DNA from: Paguma larvata
Lineage: Eukaryota; Chordata; Mammalia; Carnivora; Viverridae
Assembly (NCBI GenBank): GCA_030068075.1
Contig: CM057839.1
Coordinates: 54,030,960 to 54,094,959 of the forward strand
Length of the DNA: 64,000 bases
Direction of reading: 5' to 3'
A program made the translations under genes and the position numbers. Position 1 is the stretch's first letter. Every line of letters begins with the position of its first letter. Positions 33,011 through 45,029 of this stretch are shown here, in pieces. The notes beneath the pieces are model-generated. The model was given only the letters and a program-made list of their open reading frames with translations, did no database searches and was not told where the DNA came from.

Positions 33011-34164
33011 CACGCTTAGCTTAACAAAATTTCTCGTCCAACAAATAATGTGAGCCCTGTTGATTAATCACATTCCTGTAAATGTGCGGCGCTGGAGACG
33101 TGAGGGCAGCATAGCACCCTGTTTCTCATCTGCATAAAAGGAATAATAAAATCGCGAGAGCCCCAAAGAGAGCGATTTTATAAAGTTGACAAAGTATCTT
33201 GTCTTACAAATCAGTTTTTTCCTTCAACCTTTAAAAGGAGCTGCTTTGGAAATCTGACCTCTGAGGGAAAGGAAATGACATTTAAAAACAATAGCTGTAG
33301 CTTTTTCTTCGCTGGCTGCTAAAGGAAGGAGCTAGACCAAAGGCAGGCAGCCTGAGGCACCGGGGACCACTACATAGGAATAGGGGGTGAGTCCCAATGG
33401 TATCGTACTTCCTTCCCTCTTTCCTCTTCTTGTCTTTTCTCTTTGTGTGTTCCCCATTTTCTTTTTTCCTGCCTAAGTTCCTCTTAATGGAATTTAAAAG
33501 GTAAAAATCCTTCTAGCTCCACGGCCGGTGGCAAATATCATTTTAGACAACCTCCGTCACCTTTTCTAGCATGGCCCATGGGTTATTGTTACAGATGCGA
33601 AGTGGGAAGACAAGATAGTGGGTGTTTGACATGCTGTCAGAATCTCACTGTTTCCAAAATACTGTGAGATTTCCCAGGGATTTGTGGAGTGATTTTGAAA
33701 GTCAAGTCAGAGAACCTTGGAATTCGTATGCAGGCAATTTGTCCCGAGTTGTCAGCGCCAGCAGTGGATGCTTTAATGCGTGTGCACATAACTCTCCCAT
33801 TTTAGGTAAGTAAAGTTCTGCTCTTAACGGAATATTCCCCCCAATCTCTCTGGCACCTGTCTTCCTATTTGAATGATTCCGTAACGACTATCGCATAATG
33901 GTAGCAGATAAGCCAGAGGAAAATAACCCTACCTGTCAAGGAATTAGATTTTAAAAAGATAAAACTCTGGAGCTGGAAGGGAACTGCAAGTTCTTCACTG
34001 CTCTATTCCTAGTGCAATGAATATTCAAGGAATGTGTCTCGAAGAACTGAATGTATGAATTAACCATCCCCCTCCCACCCCATCCTCAAAGTTTCAGGTG
34101 CGTATGAATCACCTGGAGATGTTAAAGTGGAGATTCTGATTCAGTAGGTCCGGGGTGGGGCTCT
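33011..34164. other. no gene; repeat-poor
   Basis: Mostly unique-looking sequence with a possible MIR remnant near 33115-33146, a short perfect hairpin at 33147-33180 and an L2-like patch around 34010-34060. Confidence 0.5.
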
Positions 34165-34194
34165 AAATTCTGCGGGGGTTTTTGTTTTTTTGTT

Positions 34195-34277
34195 TTTAAG
34201 ATTTTATTTCTAAGTAATCTCTACACCCAGTGTGGAGCTCTTACTTGCTGTACCAATTGAGCCAGCCAGGTGCCCTT
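34195..34277 (-). mobile_element. old-type CAN-SINE (shortened)
   Basis: TAAGTAATCTCTACACCCAGTGTGGAGCTC and GAGCCAGCCAGGTGCCC are antisense short-form CAN-SINE wording; the central part is missing. Confidence 0.8.
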
Positions 34278-34291
34278 AAAGTCTGCATTTC

Positions 34292-34513
34292 TGTTTTTCT
34301 TTTTTTAACTTTTTTTTTTTTATTATTGAGAGATAGAGAGAGAGCGAGAGCATGAGCATGGGAGGGGCAGAGAGAGAGAGGGAGACACAGAATCTGAAGC
34401 AGGCTCCAGGCTCTGAGCACAGAGCCCAATGTGGGGCTCGAAACTCACAAACCGCAAGATTATGACCCGAGCCGAAGTCGGATGCTTAACCGACTGAGCC
34501 ACCCAGGCGCCCC
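34292..34513 (-). mobile_element. CAN-SINE (second of array)
   Basis: Antisense copy bounded by AAAGTCTGCATTTC (34278) and CAATTCTGCATTTC (34514). Confidence 0.93.
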
Positions 34514-34527
34514 CAATTCTGCATTTC

Positions 34528-34753
34528 TTTTCTTTTTTTTAAACTTTTTTTTAGCGTTTTTATTTTTGAGAGACATAGAGACAGAGCGTGAGCAAGGGAA
34601 GGGCAGAGAGAGAGGGACATACAGAATCTGAAGCAGGCTCCAGGCTCTGAGCCGGCAGCACAGCGCCTGATGCTGTGCTCGAACTCGCAGACCGTGAGAT
34701 CATGACCTGAGCTGAAGTTGGCTGCTTAACCGACTGAGCCACCCAGGCGCCCC
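34528..34753 (-). mobile_element. CAN-SINE (third of array)
   Basis: Antisense copy bounded by CAATTCTGCATTTC (34514) and AAATTCTGCATTTC (34754). Confidence 0.93.
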
Positions 34754-34767
34754 AAATTCTGCATTTC

Positions 34768-35256
34768 CAACAGAGCTCTGAAGTGATGTGACATTGTTCT
34801 TTGGAGGACCACTTCGATTAGTCCGGTTCTAAGCCCTAGATTTCAAACTTCCATTGGTTTGTCCATCTGAAAACATACACAACTGAATTTCCCTGCGGTA
34901 GCAGCTATTTCGTGTTTTAGACTGGCAATGTGAACACTGGATTCTGTTATAATTGGCCTGGTTGCATTATACATGAGCATTCTGGGGACCGTAAACTAAA
35001 TAAACAGACTTGTCTAGTTGTCATGGTGGAGAGTTTTTCTTTACTTCCTTTCACGAAGTTGTCATTTCTTTCAGACACAACAAAATTATGGCTGATTTAG
35101 GTTTCTCTAGGTGCATGCTACTAGAGGAGGCACACTTATTTTCCCAAATATGATCTCACTCGCCTTTTGAGTGTGAAGAAGGGATTTGGAAGGAGCATGG
35201 GGCCGGGGATGTTTTTACCAACACCAATACATCTGCACTTTGAGAGGAGGAGCCTG
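34768..35256. other. no gene seen
   Basis: Unassigned sequence before the MLT1-type LTR. Confidence 0.5.
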
Positions 35257-36035
35257 TGTTAGTTATCTGTTGCTGTTTGCTTCTGCTTTATGATGTCTGG
35301 GGCCGCAGCTGGAGGATTCAAGACGAGGAGGCCGAATCCATCTACAGGCTTGATGGAGGCAGGAGAAGCTGCTTCCAAGGAGGCTGACTCACGCAGCTGG
35401 CTACTTGGTGCTGCTCTGCCTGAGCCTCTCTATACAGGAACGTGTCCACACGAGAACATGTTCCCAGGCCGCGAGAGCGTCAACACGGTGCTTAGCTTCG
35501 CCCAGAGTGAGGGACCTGACAGAGTCAAACGCAGACTCTTTCCCCTTTTGCCTGAATCTGCTGACAAGGCGGGCCCTCCAACGTGATCCTTCAACTTCCT
35601 ATTCTTTGCCTCATGTTTGATTAGCTAAAATTAGAACTGCTTTGTTCCCTTGTAAGCAGCTCACCAGAAAAAAACTTTTTCTCTTTGGATAACTGACTGA
35701 GACTTCTGCTGGCAAAAAAACAAAAAACAAAAACACCCAGACTGTAAATCTGTAACTTGTTCCCCTCCCCATAAAAGTCCAAGATAAAACCATCCTGCTG
35801 AGGCACTTGGATCTTCAGACTGGGGTGGAGGCGGGGAGAGAGGGAGGGGGAAGGGGGAGAGAGAGGGAAAGACAGAGGGAGAGGGAGGAGCAGGTGGAAG
35901 GCTATTCTTGTTATGACCTAGCCATGGAAATCACGTAACTACTTCACTTTCACCACATTCTATTTGTTTGAAGTGAGTCAATGGGTGTGGCCTATATGCT
36001 AGGAGGAGGAGCCATCCTAGGCTTAACATTTTGAA
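35257..36035 (+). mobile_element. MLT1-type LTR with internal insertion
   Basis: TGTTAGTTATCTGTTGCTG at the left and GACCTAGCCATGGAAATCACG, CCACATTCTATTTG and GGAGGAGCCATCC at the right are MaLR LTR wording. About 35600-35880 looks foreign and holds a purine tract (35826-35895). Confidence 0.6.
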
Positions 36036-36044
36036 AGAAGGAAT

Positions 36045-36140
36045 AGCAAAGAATTTGAATATAAGAAAGAAAAAGAGAGAGAAAGAAGAATAAGGAAGGA
36101 AGGAAGGAAGGAAAGAAGGAAGGAAGGAAGAAGGAAGAAA
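36045..36140 (+). repeat. (GAAA)/(GGAA)n microsatellite
   Basis: Imperfect purine tetranucleotide repeat. Confidence 0.93.
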
Positions 36141-38099
36141 TGAATGTATTTTAAAATCACCCCAGAATTATAGCCAATGGCCACAGTGGGAGTTGTCCAA
36201 GAAGAATGGCGGTAACTCATACGGAATACTGGCTTGATTAGGGATTCTCTCAGTGTATTTACTTTGTATACAAAGTATTACAGTTGTAATTTTTCTTGAC
36301 TGGTAGAATTTAAATAACACATAGAAAGTTCATCTTAAATTCAAATAGTACTATAGCAGGTGCAACATATTTGTTCTAGTCTGCCACTTCACACAAGAGG
36401 ATGTTGGTTATATCTGTCTGGATACGGAAAGGAATTTTTATCCTAGCATTTGTCTCTCCATCACCTGCCAACTCCACCACCACAACCAATACAGAAAGTC
36501 AGGACTGTTAAGCACATTTTGTAAATCATCAGTGACCCACCCTATATGCCGACAAGAGTGAGAGGGGTTTTCATCATTGAGGAAACAGATTGTTGAAATT
36601 GAAGACTCACATAGTTAACCAATATAATGAATAAGCTGAATCAAAAAGATTTGCAGTAATTATTTCATTTAGAAGATGTCAGAAGAAGAGAAAAAAATCT
36701 ATTGAAAACAAATTTGCATTAGAGTTAAATAAAAAAAATGCTCAATTAGAACTCTTGTAATACTAATGGTCAGTTCTTCCTCTGGATTCTTCATGGCTAT
36801 TAGATTTGCGATGTACAAAGAGAATGTTTGACCCCAGGGAAAGCAATCAACATCCCTTTCACCACAAAGTATTCATTGCTCAAGGTTTCTGAAAACCGGA
36901 TGGAATTGTAAATGGATCACTATAATAAAATCAATTTTAAAATGCGATTTATATAATACTGTTTGGATTCAGGCAATAGGCAAATTCTGAATATCTCATT
37001 AATGAGGGGTACATAGAAACAAAAGAATACGCAGTGGTAAGTAACCGCTAAGGGTTTTTCCCCAGCCATAGTTAAAGCTAAGCATTGAAGACAGAAAAAT
37101 AGAGAGCAATGGAGCGGAGATATCACTAACTGCAGTCTCCTCTCAGGAGTCACTCCGTCGTGATCAGTTCTGTCCTCCCAAGCACAGTTTGTTTACCAGT
37201 CCTGAGGAATTATGGAATCGTGTCCACATGGGCCAGCTGGTTACAGGACAGGCACTTGTGACCCAACCTCCCTTATCCCCACACAGAGCTGAACTTGTGT
37301 GCACCCCAAATGGGTTTACTTGGCACTTAATTCTCTTAGTTTAGCCATCACGGAAGAAAGGTGGTGCATTTCTTTCTGGATGCTTGACAGACAGGTGCTG
37401 TAGAAATCCATTGTATCTAGGAAGAAAAACAATGAGGCAATCTGTGGGTTGCAAATTTCGGGCCTCCAGGTTTCATGGGCCATGTAGGCTCTTCTTGACA
37501 AGTGATCAAAGGATGTTGCGGGGAAAATTAACAACAACCACTAAAACTATGTCGAGAGACAAAGAGGATGTAAGCCTGGGAATCAGAGTATTGCAGATGG
37601 ATTGCGAGCTGCTCTCCCCGAGGCCCCGCCCCCTTCCACTGCTCAGGATATATTTTTTTAATCCAAATATATTTTTTCGCAGCCTTCACGTGATGAAAAC
37701 CTCCCTCACTGGCCTTCACTCGGGTCTGTGCCGGAATCAAGTTCTGATCTTTCATCTCATGGGAATGATGCTGGGAATTGTTTCCATAAGAATAAAAGAT
37801 AGAATTTGAAGCCCTGATGAAATGCTGGGTCTACGAAGAATCATCAGTGGCCGCCAACCTCACAAGGAGAAAGAAACCTAGACATCTCATGCTCCGTGTG
37901 CACAAGAGCGCGTCTGAAGGAAATAGTCTTCGCCTCCACCAACACAGAACCTAAGTCTGCTTGTACTTCAGAATCTACCTACCAATTTGTAGGAAATCAA
38001 AGGGAAGGAGACACATCGTAAATGACACCCTGAGGATACAATCAGCAGAATACAGAGTGTAGAAAAGTATACAGGAAAACTAATCTAGTTTCTAAAAAT
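36141..38099. other. no gene; ~2 kb repeat-poor
   Basis: Longest stretch with no recognised repeat. Open frames up to 141 codons (37384-37809) match nothing I know and have no exon context. A candidate place for conserved noncoding DNA. Confidence 0.5.
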
Positions 38100-38215
38100 T
38101 TTTAAAAGTCTATTTATTTTATAGTACTTTGCACAGCAACACGGGTCTTGAACTCATGACCTCAAGATCAAGATTCGCATGCTCTTCCTGATTGAGACAG
38201 CCAGGTGTCCCTATT
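38100..38215 (-). mobile_element. old-type CAN-SINE
   Basis: Antisense short form: CACGGGTCTTGAACTCATGACCTCAAGATCAAGA, ending GACAGCCAGGTGTCCC. Confidence 0.78.
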
Positions 38216-38339
38216 TTTTTTTCTTTTTTAATAACAATGAGAGAGAAAGAGAGCAAGTGAAAACTAGAGGATATCTCAACCAATCACAATGCATGACCCT
38301 TGGATCCCAATCTAGACTATAAAAGATTTTTATTTTTTT

Positions 38340-38752
38340 AGTATTTTAGGTGTTTTTAAAAATTGTGGCAAAATAAGTAAAACACAAAACTTATAATTTT
38401 AACCATCTTCAAGTGTATTCTTCAGTGACATTAAGTACATGCACATTGTTGTGAAACCATCACCGCCATCCATCTCTAGAATTTTTTCATCTTGCAAAAC
38501 AGTTATTCTGTGCTTATTAAACAGTAATTCCTCATTCCCTCCTCCTTTCACCCCTGGCAAGCACCATTTTACCTTTTTTTTCTACCATGTTTTTATGAAG
38601 TTGACTACTCTAGGTACCTCATATAAATGGAATCACACATATTTGTCCTTTTGTGACTGGCTTACTTCACTTAATATAATATCCTCAAGGTTCATCCACA
38701 TTGTAACATATGTCAAAAATTTCTTCCTTTTTTAAGGCCAAATAATATTCCG

Positions 38753-38799
<47 letters not shown>

Positions 38800-38935
38800 T
38801 GTGTGTATTTTGTTTATCCATATTTTGTTTATCCTTTCTTCCTCCCATGGACACTTGTGTATGTTGCTTCCACCTTTTGGCTATTGTGAATAATGTTGCT
38901 ATGAAAAAAAATATTTTTGACCTCTAGCCAAAAGG
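38340..38935 (-). mobile_element. old L1M, antisense
   Basis: AATTTTAACCATCTTCAAGTG, TTGACTACTCTAGGTACCTCATATAA, TTTGTGACTGGCTTACTTCAC and TTGGCTATTGTGAATAATG are the complement of an ancient L1 3' region, with a GT repeat inside. Confidence 0.82.
38755..38806 (+). repeat. (GT)n microsatellite within L1
   Basis: About 24 GT units interrupted by GCGC, located where the L1 complement normally has a TGTATGTATAT-like word. Confidence 0.95.
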
Positions 38936-39879
38936 ATGTATAATCTTTTTCCCCTTTCTCTTTTCCTGCTGGTTGGAACATGCAGACATTGTGGTCCACC
39001 GTGTAGAAAAGGGCAACACTTCAGAGATGGCGAAATAGTAAAATGGAAGAATCCTAGGACCCCAGCCACTTCATGGAACAGAGCCATTATCACCGTAGCT
39101 GTTTAAATGAGACAGAAGTAAAAGTTGCGTTGACAAAGCTGTGGCAAGAGCTCTCCTTACGGAAAGGAGCCTTAAACTGAACGTTTCTCAACTTTATCCA
39201 TTGATGGAGGGAGGGGAGAGACTGTGCTTGCTTTAGCTAACATTTTCACCTAGCCCTGCCTGTGAAAACTCTCTTGCCCATAATGTTTGTATACTGGGAG
39301 TAAAAGTCTGATGCATTAATAGGGAAACCCCTAGATTTTGCTCTTAGCAGGAATGTGGACATAATTCCTCATTGATATTCAGCACGTGTGGCTTCTCTGG
39401 CTTTGAAATCTGAACATTAGTGAGGATCCATCTGTTGAATACGGTATTTTAGGACTTACTGTTATTTGTGATTTTTATCTGGGTACTTTGACCAAGTATT
39501 TCCACACTGTTTCTTAGCTATAATTTTATTTAATATTTAAAATGTGATATAAAGGTTTTGGTAAATTATATATGAAAACAAATTGGATTTCATTACAGCA
39601 ATGACAAATTAAATTTTCTTACGCTTCATTTAACACTCGATTTCCAGAGTAATCCCTAATGGACAATTAAATTGACTGACGGAGAATGAGGGCCTCTCGC
39701 CGGCCACCGCAGTCGTATGTTACATCATACATAAGACACTTAACAGAAGCAATTCAACTGCGTTATGTCATCTCTTGGGCAAAATACATCCAGAGTCTTG
39801 TCTGATCTCCCAGAAGGAGCAATACTGTGTGTGTCTCACAGCTGTGTTTGTTTCCTTGTATGGAGTTATCACTTGTCAG
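38936..39879. other. no gene seen
   Basis: Unassigned AT-rich sequence. Confidence 0.5.
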
Positions 39880-40085
39880 ATGGTCCTATTCTGCTACGCA
39901 GCAAGGAATCACAAAGCCCTGTCAACTCTACCTCTTGAATCTACCTACATGTGTCCAATTCGTCTACTTGTCTTTGCCTCCACTGCCGCCTTCCTAATCT
40001 AATCCAAACCACTGTCCTCTTCCACTTGCATTAGTGCAATATCTTGAACGAGTTAGTCACTTGGTTTCCATTCTGGCCCCTTCCA
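39880..40085 (+). mobile_element. L2 fragment
   Basis: CCCTGTCAACTCTACCTCTTGAATCTACCTAC, TTGCCTCCACTGCC and AATCCAAACCACTGTCCTCT are sense L2 wording. Confidence 0.7.
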
Positions 40086-40119
40086 ATCCTTTTTTTTTTT
40101 TTTTTTTTGCACAACTACT

Positions 40120-40312
40120 AGAGGAATCTTTTTAATTTTTAAAAAACGTTTATTTATTTTTGAGAGAGAGAAACAGAGCGTGAGTGGGGGAGTGGCACAG
40201 AGAGAGGAAGACACAGAATCCGAAGCAGGCTCCAGGCTTTGAGCTGTCAGCACAGGGCCCATGACCTGAGCCGAAGTTGGACACTCAACCGACTGAGCCA
40301 CCCAGGCACCTC
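40120..40312 (-). mobile_element. CAN-SINE with internal deletion
   Basis: Antisense copy in which CAGGGCCCATGACCTGAGCC joins parts normally about 45 bp apart, so the middle of the tRNA-like head is lost. A 19-base T run (40091-40109) precedes it. Confidence 0.9.
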
Positions 40313-40559
40313 TGAATGAAAATCTTTATATTAATAACTGATATATAGTAAGTCTAGCTTTTTAAGAAGATTCTATGGTGGTGTTCTTACTGTGCTAGAA
40401 TGTTTCTGAGTATTAATAAATAGACTCTCTGGCCTGGAAAGACACTGGGCCCGTTTGGGATGGTCAAGGACAAAATCTGAGAGTGGACTTATAAGAAGAA
40501 AGAGTTAGGGTCCGCAGGAAAAGGAAGTGGAGACATAGCTCCCGTGAAGTCTTAGGTCC
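40313..40559. other. no gene seen
   Basis: Unassigned sequence; it may include the 5' part of the adjoining LTR. Confidence 0.4.
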
Positions 40560-41205
40560 CCAGCTAGGTTTGGTTATCTATTCCCTGCCAGCTCTACTTG
40601 CCCTAGCACACTTCTTGCAGAACATTCTAGGAGTTGTTAAAATTACAAAGAAATGCAAAACCTCAGTAGTTAAGTCTTTTAAGGTAACAAAAGAAATGCA
40701 AAAACAGAACCTCTACCAGGCCAGGAAACAGCCTAACCACAGGAATGACAATTAATCAATGGGTAAAACTCCCAGTGCTATTTCAAAAATAAGTAAGGCC
40801 CTGCATTCCTTGTCTGAGAAAAGGAATCCAAGACCCCATCCAGTTTATACTGCCCTCAGACCGTGTCCGTAACCCCACGGTTACCTCTGCTTCATTAAAA
40901 TGTTAAAGTCTCCGCCCAAGGAGGAACACAAGACTCTATTGTCATAATATAGGATGCCTCAGTATGCCCGCACAACTTAATGCCTGCCTTTACAATGACA
41001 AATCTCCCCATCTCTGAATATTCATCCCAAGCCTAAATAAAAAGAACCCACTCCCTTCCCCCCCCCCCCCGCCCCCAGCTTGGGGAGTCACAGCTTTGAA
41101 AGTTACTCTCCTTGATCTCCCTATTTGTTGCAAATACATTACTTTGTGTGACATCTACACCTGATGTAGTTTCTACCTCTAACTCACCAAGGATAGTTTG
41201 GTTAC
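40560..41205 (+). mobile_element. ERV class I LTR, sense
   Basis: AATAAA at 41036-41041, a 13-C run (about 41061), a U5-like ACACCTGATGTAGTTTCTAC...ACTCACCA segment and GTTTGGTTACA just after, all related to the R/U5 ends at 10.9 kb. The left boundary is a guess. Confidence 0.55.
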
Positions 41206-41468
41206 AAAACTCAGCTAGTTAATATTCTCATTCCCTCAACCCACTTGTTGCGTCTCCTCTAACGACTATGCTCCTTATACTCCTGCGGCTACATGACAGA
41301 ATTGTAGAGTGCTGAATTACAAGGCTTGGGGGAGTTCGTTATTAACTTCTAGGAAAAATTTCAGCCAGCACTGAGTTCTTGGGTCCTCTGTCCTTGGCTT
41401 GCATCTGTGCCTTAAAAGATTTAATAAGAACTTGACGAGTCCATCATCTGGGAGAGTAGAGCATTTTG

Positions 41469-41685
41469 GAATCAGGGGTACTTGGGTGGCTCAGTCTGTT
41501 AAGCATCCGATTCTTGGTTTTGGTTCAGGACATAATCTCAGGATTTGTGAGAATGAGCTGTTAACGCAGAGCCTGCCTGGGACTCTCCCTCTCTCCCTCT
41601 TTCTCTCTGCCCCTGCCCTGCTCAAGAGTACACTCTCCTCTCTCTCTCAAAGATAAATAAATAAACTTAAAAAAAAAAAAGAATT
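41469..41685 (+). mobile_element. CAN-SINE
   Basis: Sense copy, head GGGGTACTTGGGTGGCTCAG, with ATTTTGGA on both sides as a short target duplication. Confidence 0.9.
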
Positions 41686-41771
41686 TTGGAGTTATCTTTT
41701 GGGGCACTGAACCCTGTATCTGTGATGGTCAGGTTTTTTTTTTTTTAAGATTTATTTTATTTCTTTATTCT

Positions 41772-42040
41772 TAAAGTTTATTTTATTTATCTTGGGAGAG
41801 AGCATGTGTGCGCACGTTGGGAAGGGACACAGAGAGAGGGAGAGAGAATCCCAAGAGCCTGCTTGGCAGAGCTGGACCCAGGGATCTCACAGAACGCAAG
41901 ATCATGACCTGAGCCAAGATGGGGTCAGATGCTCAACTGACTTAGTCACCCAGTGGCCACTTAGTATTTTATTTTAAGTAATCTCTACACCCAAGGTGGA
42001 GCTCAAACTCACAACCCCAAGGTCAAGAATCACAAGCTCG
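41772..42040 (-). mobile_element. CAN-SINE followed by old-type fragment
   Basis: An antisense copy (41772-41958, ending TTAGTCACCCAGTGGCC) is followed by an antisense short-form piece (41965-42038). Confidence 0.82.
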
Positions 42041-42185
42041 GGGCGCCCGAGTGGCTTAGTTGGTTAGGCATTGACTCTTGATCTCACTCAGCTCAGGTCT
42101 TGGTCTCAAGGCTGTGAACATGAGCCAGTTCTGTAGAGTGGGTCTCTCTCTCTCTCTGTATTTATATAATTAAAATAAAATTATA
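42039..42185 (+). mobile_element. CAN-SINE, shortened
   Basis: Sense head GGGGCGCCCGAGTGGCTTAG; the middle is partly deleted before a short CT run and tail. Confidence 0.88.
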
Positions 42186-42371
42186 GGCCCGAGATGCAGT
42201 CACTTTGCCAGGCCGCATTACCAAACTGGGACTTAATGCTTAATACATAACTTAAGTGCAGTTTGGACCTTTCTCAGAAATGTAGTTTTAATTGACCAAT
42301 CAAGAATTTTTTTGGTTGGCACCAATGAGGTAACTGTGGTGTCTAAACCGTATTTCTTTGATCCATCTGTT

Positions 42372-42835
42372 AGCGGCCTCCACATCTGGGGCTACAATCA
42401 ATCGGATCAGGTGGAAGCCAGTGGGATGGGAGGTGAAAGAATTCCCCTAAAGCCCAACAAAGGAGCTAGAAGTTTATTGAATACACCAGAAGGGAGAAGG
42501 GAACAGGACAGCCGAGGAGAGACTGTCTGCAAGCAGGCAGTGGGAGGGGGCTGCTTTTAAGAAGGGAAGGGGGAAGAGAGGTGGCTACGGAAGGGAATTT
42601 TCCCTGTTTTGGTGACTGTGCCTGGTTGTAAGTAGTTCATTGGTCAGCGAGGGCCTATAGATATTTCGGGGTGGGTCACCTGATGGGCGTGTCTGTATTC
42701 AGCCAAGTGATCACAGCGGCCCTTTCTGCATTCCATTGTTCCAGCCTGTTTGCCTAAAAAGTGGCCTCCACAGCAATCTGTCCCAGAGGCCCTCTCTGTC
42801 TCCCAAAGGAAGATCAGGTCGTTCACCTAGTAAGA
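42372..42835 (-). mobile_element. probable antisense LTR
   Basis: Plus strand starts TGTTAGCGGCCTCC. On the minus strand GTATTCAATAAACTTC precedes an LTR-like end closing in ...GCCGCTAACA. The other end is not resolved. Confidence 0.5.
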
Positions 42836-43107
42836 CCTCTTGCCTTTCCCCCTAAGGGAAAGTGAATTTGCCCAGAACAATTCTTGTTTTCTTTTTCCAA
42901 AAATTTCCTTGTTCTACACGCCTTCCTGTAAAAACCCTCCATTTTGTGCAACTCCTGGGAGCTCGTCTCTACTTGCCGGATGGGATGCTGCTCATGCTGA
43001 ATTCATGAGTTGCTTAATAAAGCCAATGGACTTTTCTCAGCCACGTTTTTGTTTTAACTGTGTGTGCGCGCGCTTGTGTGTTTCTCTGGAAAACCTCGAT
43101 TAATACA
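42836..43107 (+). mobile_element. LTR 3' part of ERVL-type provirus
   Basis: AAAAACCCTCCATTTTGTGCAACTCC, a polyadenylation signal in GCTTAATAAAGCC and an end at ...AATACA (43107), directly before a primer-binding-like site. Confidence 0.55.
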
Positions 43108-43160
43108 GATGTTGGTAATGAGAGTGGTTCAAGACAAACTGTATGTTAAGGATGAATTTT

Positions 43161-43940
43161 TTTTTTTTTTTTAAAATTTAAATCCAAGTTAGTTTACATA
43201 TAGTGTAATAATGATTTCAGGGGCAGAATATAGTGATTCATCACTTCCATATAACACCCAGTACTCATCCCCAGCAAGTGCCCTCCTTAATGCCCCCATC
43301 ACTCATTTAGCCCTTTCCCCCATCCAACACCCTGCGAGCAACCCTCAGTTTGTTCTCTGTATTTAAAAGTCTCTGGGGCGCCTGAGTGGCTCAGTTGGTT
43401 AAGCACTGACTTCACCTCAGGTCATGATCTCATGGTTTGTGATTTCGAGCCCCACATTGGGCTCTGTGCTGACAGCTTGGAGCCTGCTTTGGATTTTGTG
43501 TCTCCCTCTTTCTCTGCCCCTCCCCTGCTCACACTCTGTCTCTCTGTCGAAAGTAAATAAACATTAAAAAAAAAAAGTCTCTTATGGTTTGTTTCTCTCT
43601 CTGTTTTTATCTTATTTTTGCTTCCTTTCTTTTATGTTCATCTGTTTTGTATCTTAAATTCCACATACGAGTGAAATCATTGATATTTATCTTTCTTCTA
43701 CAGATTTATTTTGCTTAGCATTATTCACTGGAACATTAGTTCCATCCACGTCATTGCAAATGGTGAGATTTCATTCTTTTTGATTGTCGAGTAATATTCC
43801 ATTGTGTGTATATACCACATCTTCTTTATCAATTCATTAGTCGATGGACATTTGGGTTCTTTTCATACTTCGGCTATTGTCCATAGTACTGCTATAAACA
43901 TTGGGGTGCATGTGCCCCTTTGAATCAGCACTCCTGTAAG
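43161..43940 (-). mobile_element. carnivore L1 3' end, antisense
   Basis: T run, then AGTGATTCATCACTTCCATA and other complements of the carnivore L1 3' end, through to ORF2 wording at the right. Target duplication GGATGAATTTT at 43150-43160 and 43941-43951. Confidence 0.92.
43375..43572 (+). mobile_element. CAN-SINE nested in L1
   Basis: Sense copy in the antisense L1. Target duplication AAAAGTCTCT at 43365-43374 and 43573-43582. Confidence 0.94.
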
Positions 43941-44512
43941 GGATGAATTTTCTGAATTGGTTCTGGGTTTCAGGAACTGGCTCTCTAATCTGATTAGATT
44001 TAAAGATGCTAATGACTGTCTACAGTAGTAAAGAGAGCACTGATAGTCCCTCGTGTGACTGGGCTATACTGATACATAAAATAACTGCATGGGCTCTGCC
44101 TCACTGACCACTTGTAAGAAGTAAGAATCTGGGTGACTGCGACTTTTGGAAGACTAACAAATATAAAGAGATTGTTTGGTTGCTCCTAACGTTGCTGGAC
44201 AAAGTGGTGAAAGAGAAGGACAAGTTCAGGGATTTGAACTCCCAGCCTGAGCACTGCGTACATAACCCGAAAGCTAAAAAATTATAGACCTTTCTCTCCT
44301 GTAGCTGCAGGCTGAGATGGCTAAAAATTACACACGGATGCTCATTCTGGGAGTGAAATACAACAGAGGTTGAATTCTCAGCCTCTTGCTCTTAAAGTAA
44401 GGGCATTGATTGGGAAAAAATGAAACCCTGTGTGTTGGAATGAGGATGTGTGGGAAGACCCTGCTGAAGCTGGGAACATTGAAGCCCTGAATTCTGCTGG
44501 ATATTCTTTTTT

Positions 44513-44725
44513 TTTTTTTTTTAATGTTTATTTATTTTTGAGACAGAGAGAGACAGAGCATGAGTGGGGGAGGGGCAGAGAGAGAGGGAGACACAGAATC
44601 CAAAGCAGGCTCCAGGCTCTGAGCTGTTGGCACAGAGCCCGACCCGGGGCTCAAACTCACAGACCGCGAGATCATGACCTGAGCCGAAGTCGGAGGCTCA
44701 ACCGACTGAGCCACCCAGGCGCCCC
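44513..44725 (-). mobile_element. CAN-SINE, well conserved
   Basis: Antisense copy close to consensus, ending GAGCCACCCAGGCGCCCC, inside the ERVL relic. Confidence 0.94.
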
Positions 44726-45029
44726 TGAATCTTCTTTGTCAGTAGGAGTGGCCTTCCCATCCCCCTGTATAAGCAGCCACCAACCTCAAGTGGTAGAATG
44801 CCCTACATTCCCTAACTTCCTCTGAGAAAATTAAGGAAGAAATTGTAACAGCTTTGCATAAGGCAGTTGTCTTGCTCAACAATCCTAATTCTCCTCTGGA
44901 CCCACCACTCACCACCTCTCTTTGCTCCTAGACCTATAACTAGACTCAAGTTTCAAAAGCCCCAAGGGTGAGGAACAAAATATGACCCAGGAAGAAGTGC
45001 ACTATACTTCAAAAGAATTACTTAAGGGT

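Noticed and set aside
37384..37809. 141-codon open frame in repeat-poor DNA
   Set aside because: No recognised domain, and nothing points to a promoter or splice sites; a frame this long can occur by chance in 64 kb.
44430..44825. 131-codon open frame
   Set aside because: Runs through an antisense SINE and an ERVL relic; the coding appearance comes from the SINE frame.
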